From Candidatus Latescibacterota bacterium (GTDB lineage: Bacteria > JAAXHH01 > JABIQT01): DNA of 6,336 nt. Location: contig JABIQT010000488.1 of assembly GCA_018667995.1 (NCBI GenBank), positions 1 to 6,336 on the forward strand, written 5' to 3'. Positions 5,569-6,336 of the stretch are shown here, one piece after another (within the stretch, counting starts at the first letter, position 1; each line of letters opens with the position of its first letter). Below the pieces are notes generated by a model. The model ran no database searches. It was not told the DNA's origin and worked only from the letters and a program-made list of their open reading frames with translations. Both the position numbers and the translations under genes were made by a program.

Positions 5569-6336
5569 ATGTCACAGGAAGGCAAAAGACACAGCCACGG
5601 AATAACCACCGGTCCGAATCGAGCCCCCGCCCGAGCCATGCTGAAGGCAGTGGGATTCACCGACGAAGATCTTGCGAAACCGATTATCGGAGTCGCCAAT
5701 ACCTGGATAGAAATTGGTCCTTGTACGTATCATCTGCGGGAATTGGCAGAGCACGTTAAGGAAGGCATACGGGCTGCTGGTGGGACCCCTATGGAATTCA
5801 ACACGGTATCCATCTCGGACGGCATCACAATGGGAAGCGAAGGGATGAAGGCATCCCTCGTAAGTAGAGAAGTCATAGCAGACTCAATCGAGTTAGTCAC
5901 CATCGGCAATATGTTCGACGGACTCGTGGCTTTGTCCGGCTGTGACAAGACTATTCCGGGGACCGTTATGGCCCTGGCGCGAGCAAATATCCCCTCGTTA
6001 ATGTTGTACGGCGGTTCCATCGATCCCGGAGACTACCATGAACATGACGTCACGATACAAGACGTCTTTGAAGCCGTTGGAATGCACGCAGCTGGCAAAA
6101 TGTCTGAGGAAGATTTCTGCCTCATGGAAAACCGAGCTTGCCCGGGAGCGGGAGCCTGTGGTGGGCAGTTCACAGCCAACACTATGGCCATTGCATTCGA
6201 AATGCTGGGCATTTCTCCAATGGGTTCGGCTAGCGTTCCGGCTAATGATCCCAAGAAGGCTGATGTAGCACGCCGTTGTGGAGAATTGGTCATGGGATTG
6301 GTCCGGGACAACCTCTGTGCACGTGACGTTATGACC
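5569..6336 (+). CDS. ilvD: Dihydroxy-acid dehydratase IlvD family (5' part; runs off window end)
   Basis: I translated 256 codons from the ATG at 5569; the family is about 560 residues, so roughly the N-terminal half is present. GGAGA (5556-5560) lies eight bases upstream. The start MSQEGKRHSHGITTGPNRAPARAMLKAVGF is typical, with the RAPARAML-type motif. Cluster ligands are C52 (GPCTYHL), C125 in SGCDKTIPG and C197 in GACGGQFTANTM. D84 (SISDG) and D126 help bind Mg2+, and K127 is the lysine carbamylated in relatives. Having all three cysteines fits the plant/mycobacterial [2Fe-2S] subtype, not the E. coli [4Fe-4S] one, where the first position is not a cysteine. The enzyme dehydrates 2,3-dihydroxy-3-methylbutanoate and its isoleucine homologue to 2-keto acids in valine and isoleucine synthesis. 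Sugar-acid dehydratases share the fold, so a catabolic role is possible. It is probably cotranscribed with the cytochrome gene just upstream. Confidence 0.93.
   Translation, partial: MSQEGKRHSHGITTGPNRAPARAMLKAVGFTDEDLAKPIIGVANTWIEIGPCTYHLRELAEHVKEGIRAAGGTPMEFNTVSISDGITMGSEGMKASLVSREVIADSIELVTIGNMFDGLVALSGCDKTIPGTVMALARANIPSLMLYGGSIDPGDYHEHDVTIQDVFEAVGMHAAGKMSEEDFCLMENRACPGAGACGGQFTANTMAIAFEMLGISPMGSASVPANDPKKADVARRCGELVMGLVRDNLCARDVMT

Noticed and set aside
1-6336. CRISPR array, transposon ends, tRNA or defence system
   Set aside because: No regularly spaced repeats, transposase, terminal inverted repeats, tRNA-like cloverleaf or known defence domain was seen on reading both strands.

Overview
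The window looks like an ordinary chromosomal segment of a Gram-negative, probably proteobacterial organism. This rests on roughly balanced base composition, sigma70-like promoter elements, Shine-Dalgarno sites, an NtrC-type response regulator and a membrane-anchored c-type cytochrome. The exact taxon cannot be settled by reading alone. No rRNA, tRNA, CRISPR array, insertion sequence or phage gene was seen, and coding density is high. The longest gap without a gene is about 210 bases.

Left part (1-1418): a two-component response regulator receiver domain runs leftward off the window edge. It is divergent from a rightward gene for a phytanoyl-CoA dioxygenase (PhyH) family Fe(II)/2-oxoglutarate oxygenase. 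A good sigma70-like promoter (421-449) lies in the shared 127-base spacer and points at the oxygenase.

Middle (1419-3999): a 210-base spacer with several short palindromes and a -10-like box leads into moaA (first step of molybdenum cofactor synthesis). It is followed 70 bases later by a fused rhodanese-MoeB protein, a sulfur-carrier-activating E1-like adenylyltransferase with its rhodanese domain at the N-terminus. The pair ends at a strong Rho-independent terminator (3951-3999). Together they supply the first radical-SAM step and the sulfur-activation step of molybdopterin synthesis. The other moa/moe genes (moaC, moaD, moaE, moeA) are not in view.

Right part (4000-6336): three rightward genes follow. 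They are a beta-hydroxyacid dehydrogenase closest in motif pattern to tartronate semialdehyde reductase (GarR), a membrane-anchored monohaem cytochrome c, and, only 23 bases after the cytochrome, the start of a dihydroxy-acid dehydratase (ilvD family). The ilvD-family gene runs off the right edge and carries the three cysteines of the [2Fe-2S] subtype. The cytochrome-ilvD spacing suggests cotranscription.

I did not find a clearly new biological system. The points most worth a second look are the reversed domain order and Gly-Gly end of the MoeB fusion, the cytochrome-dehydratase pairing, the cysteine-rich orphan PhyH oxygenase, and the palindrome-rich moaA leader.
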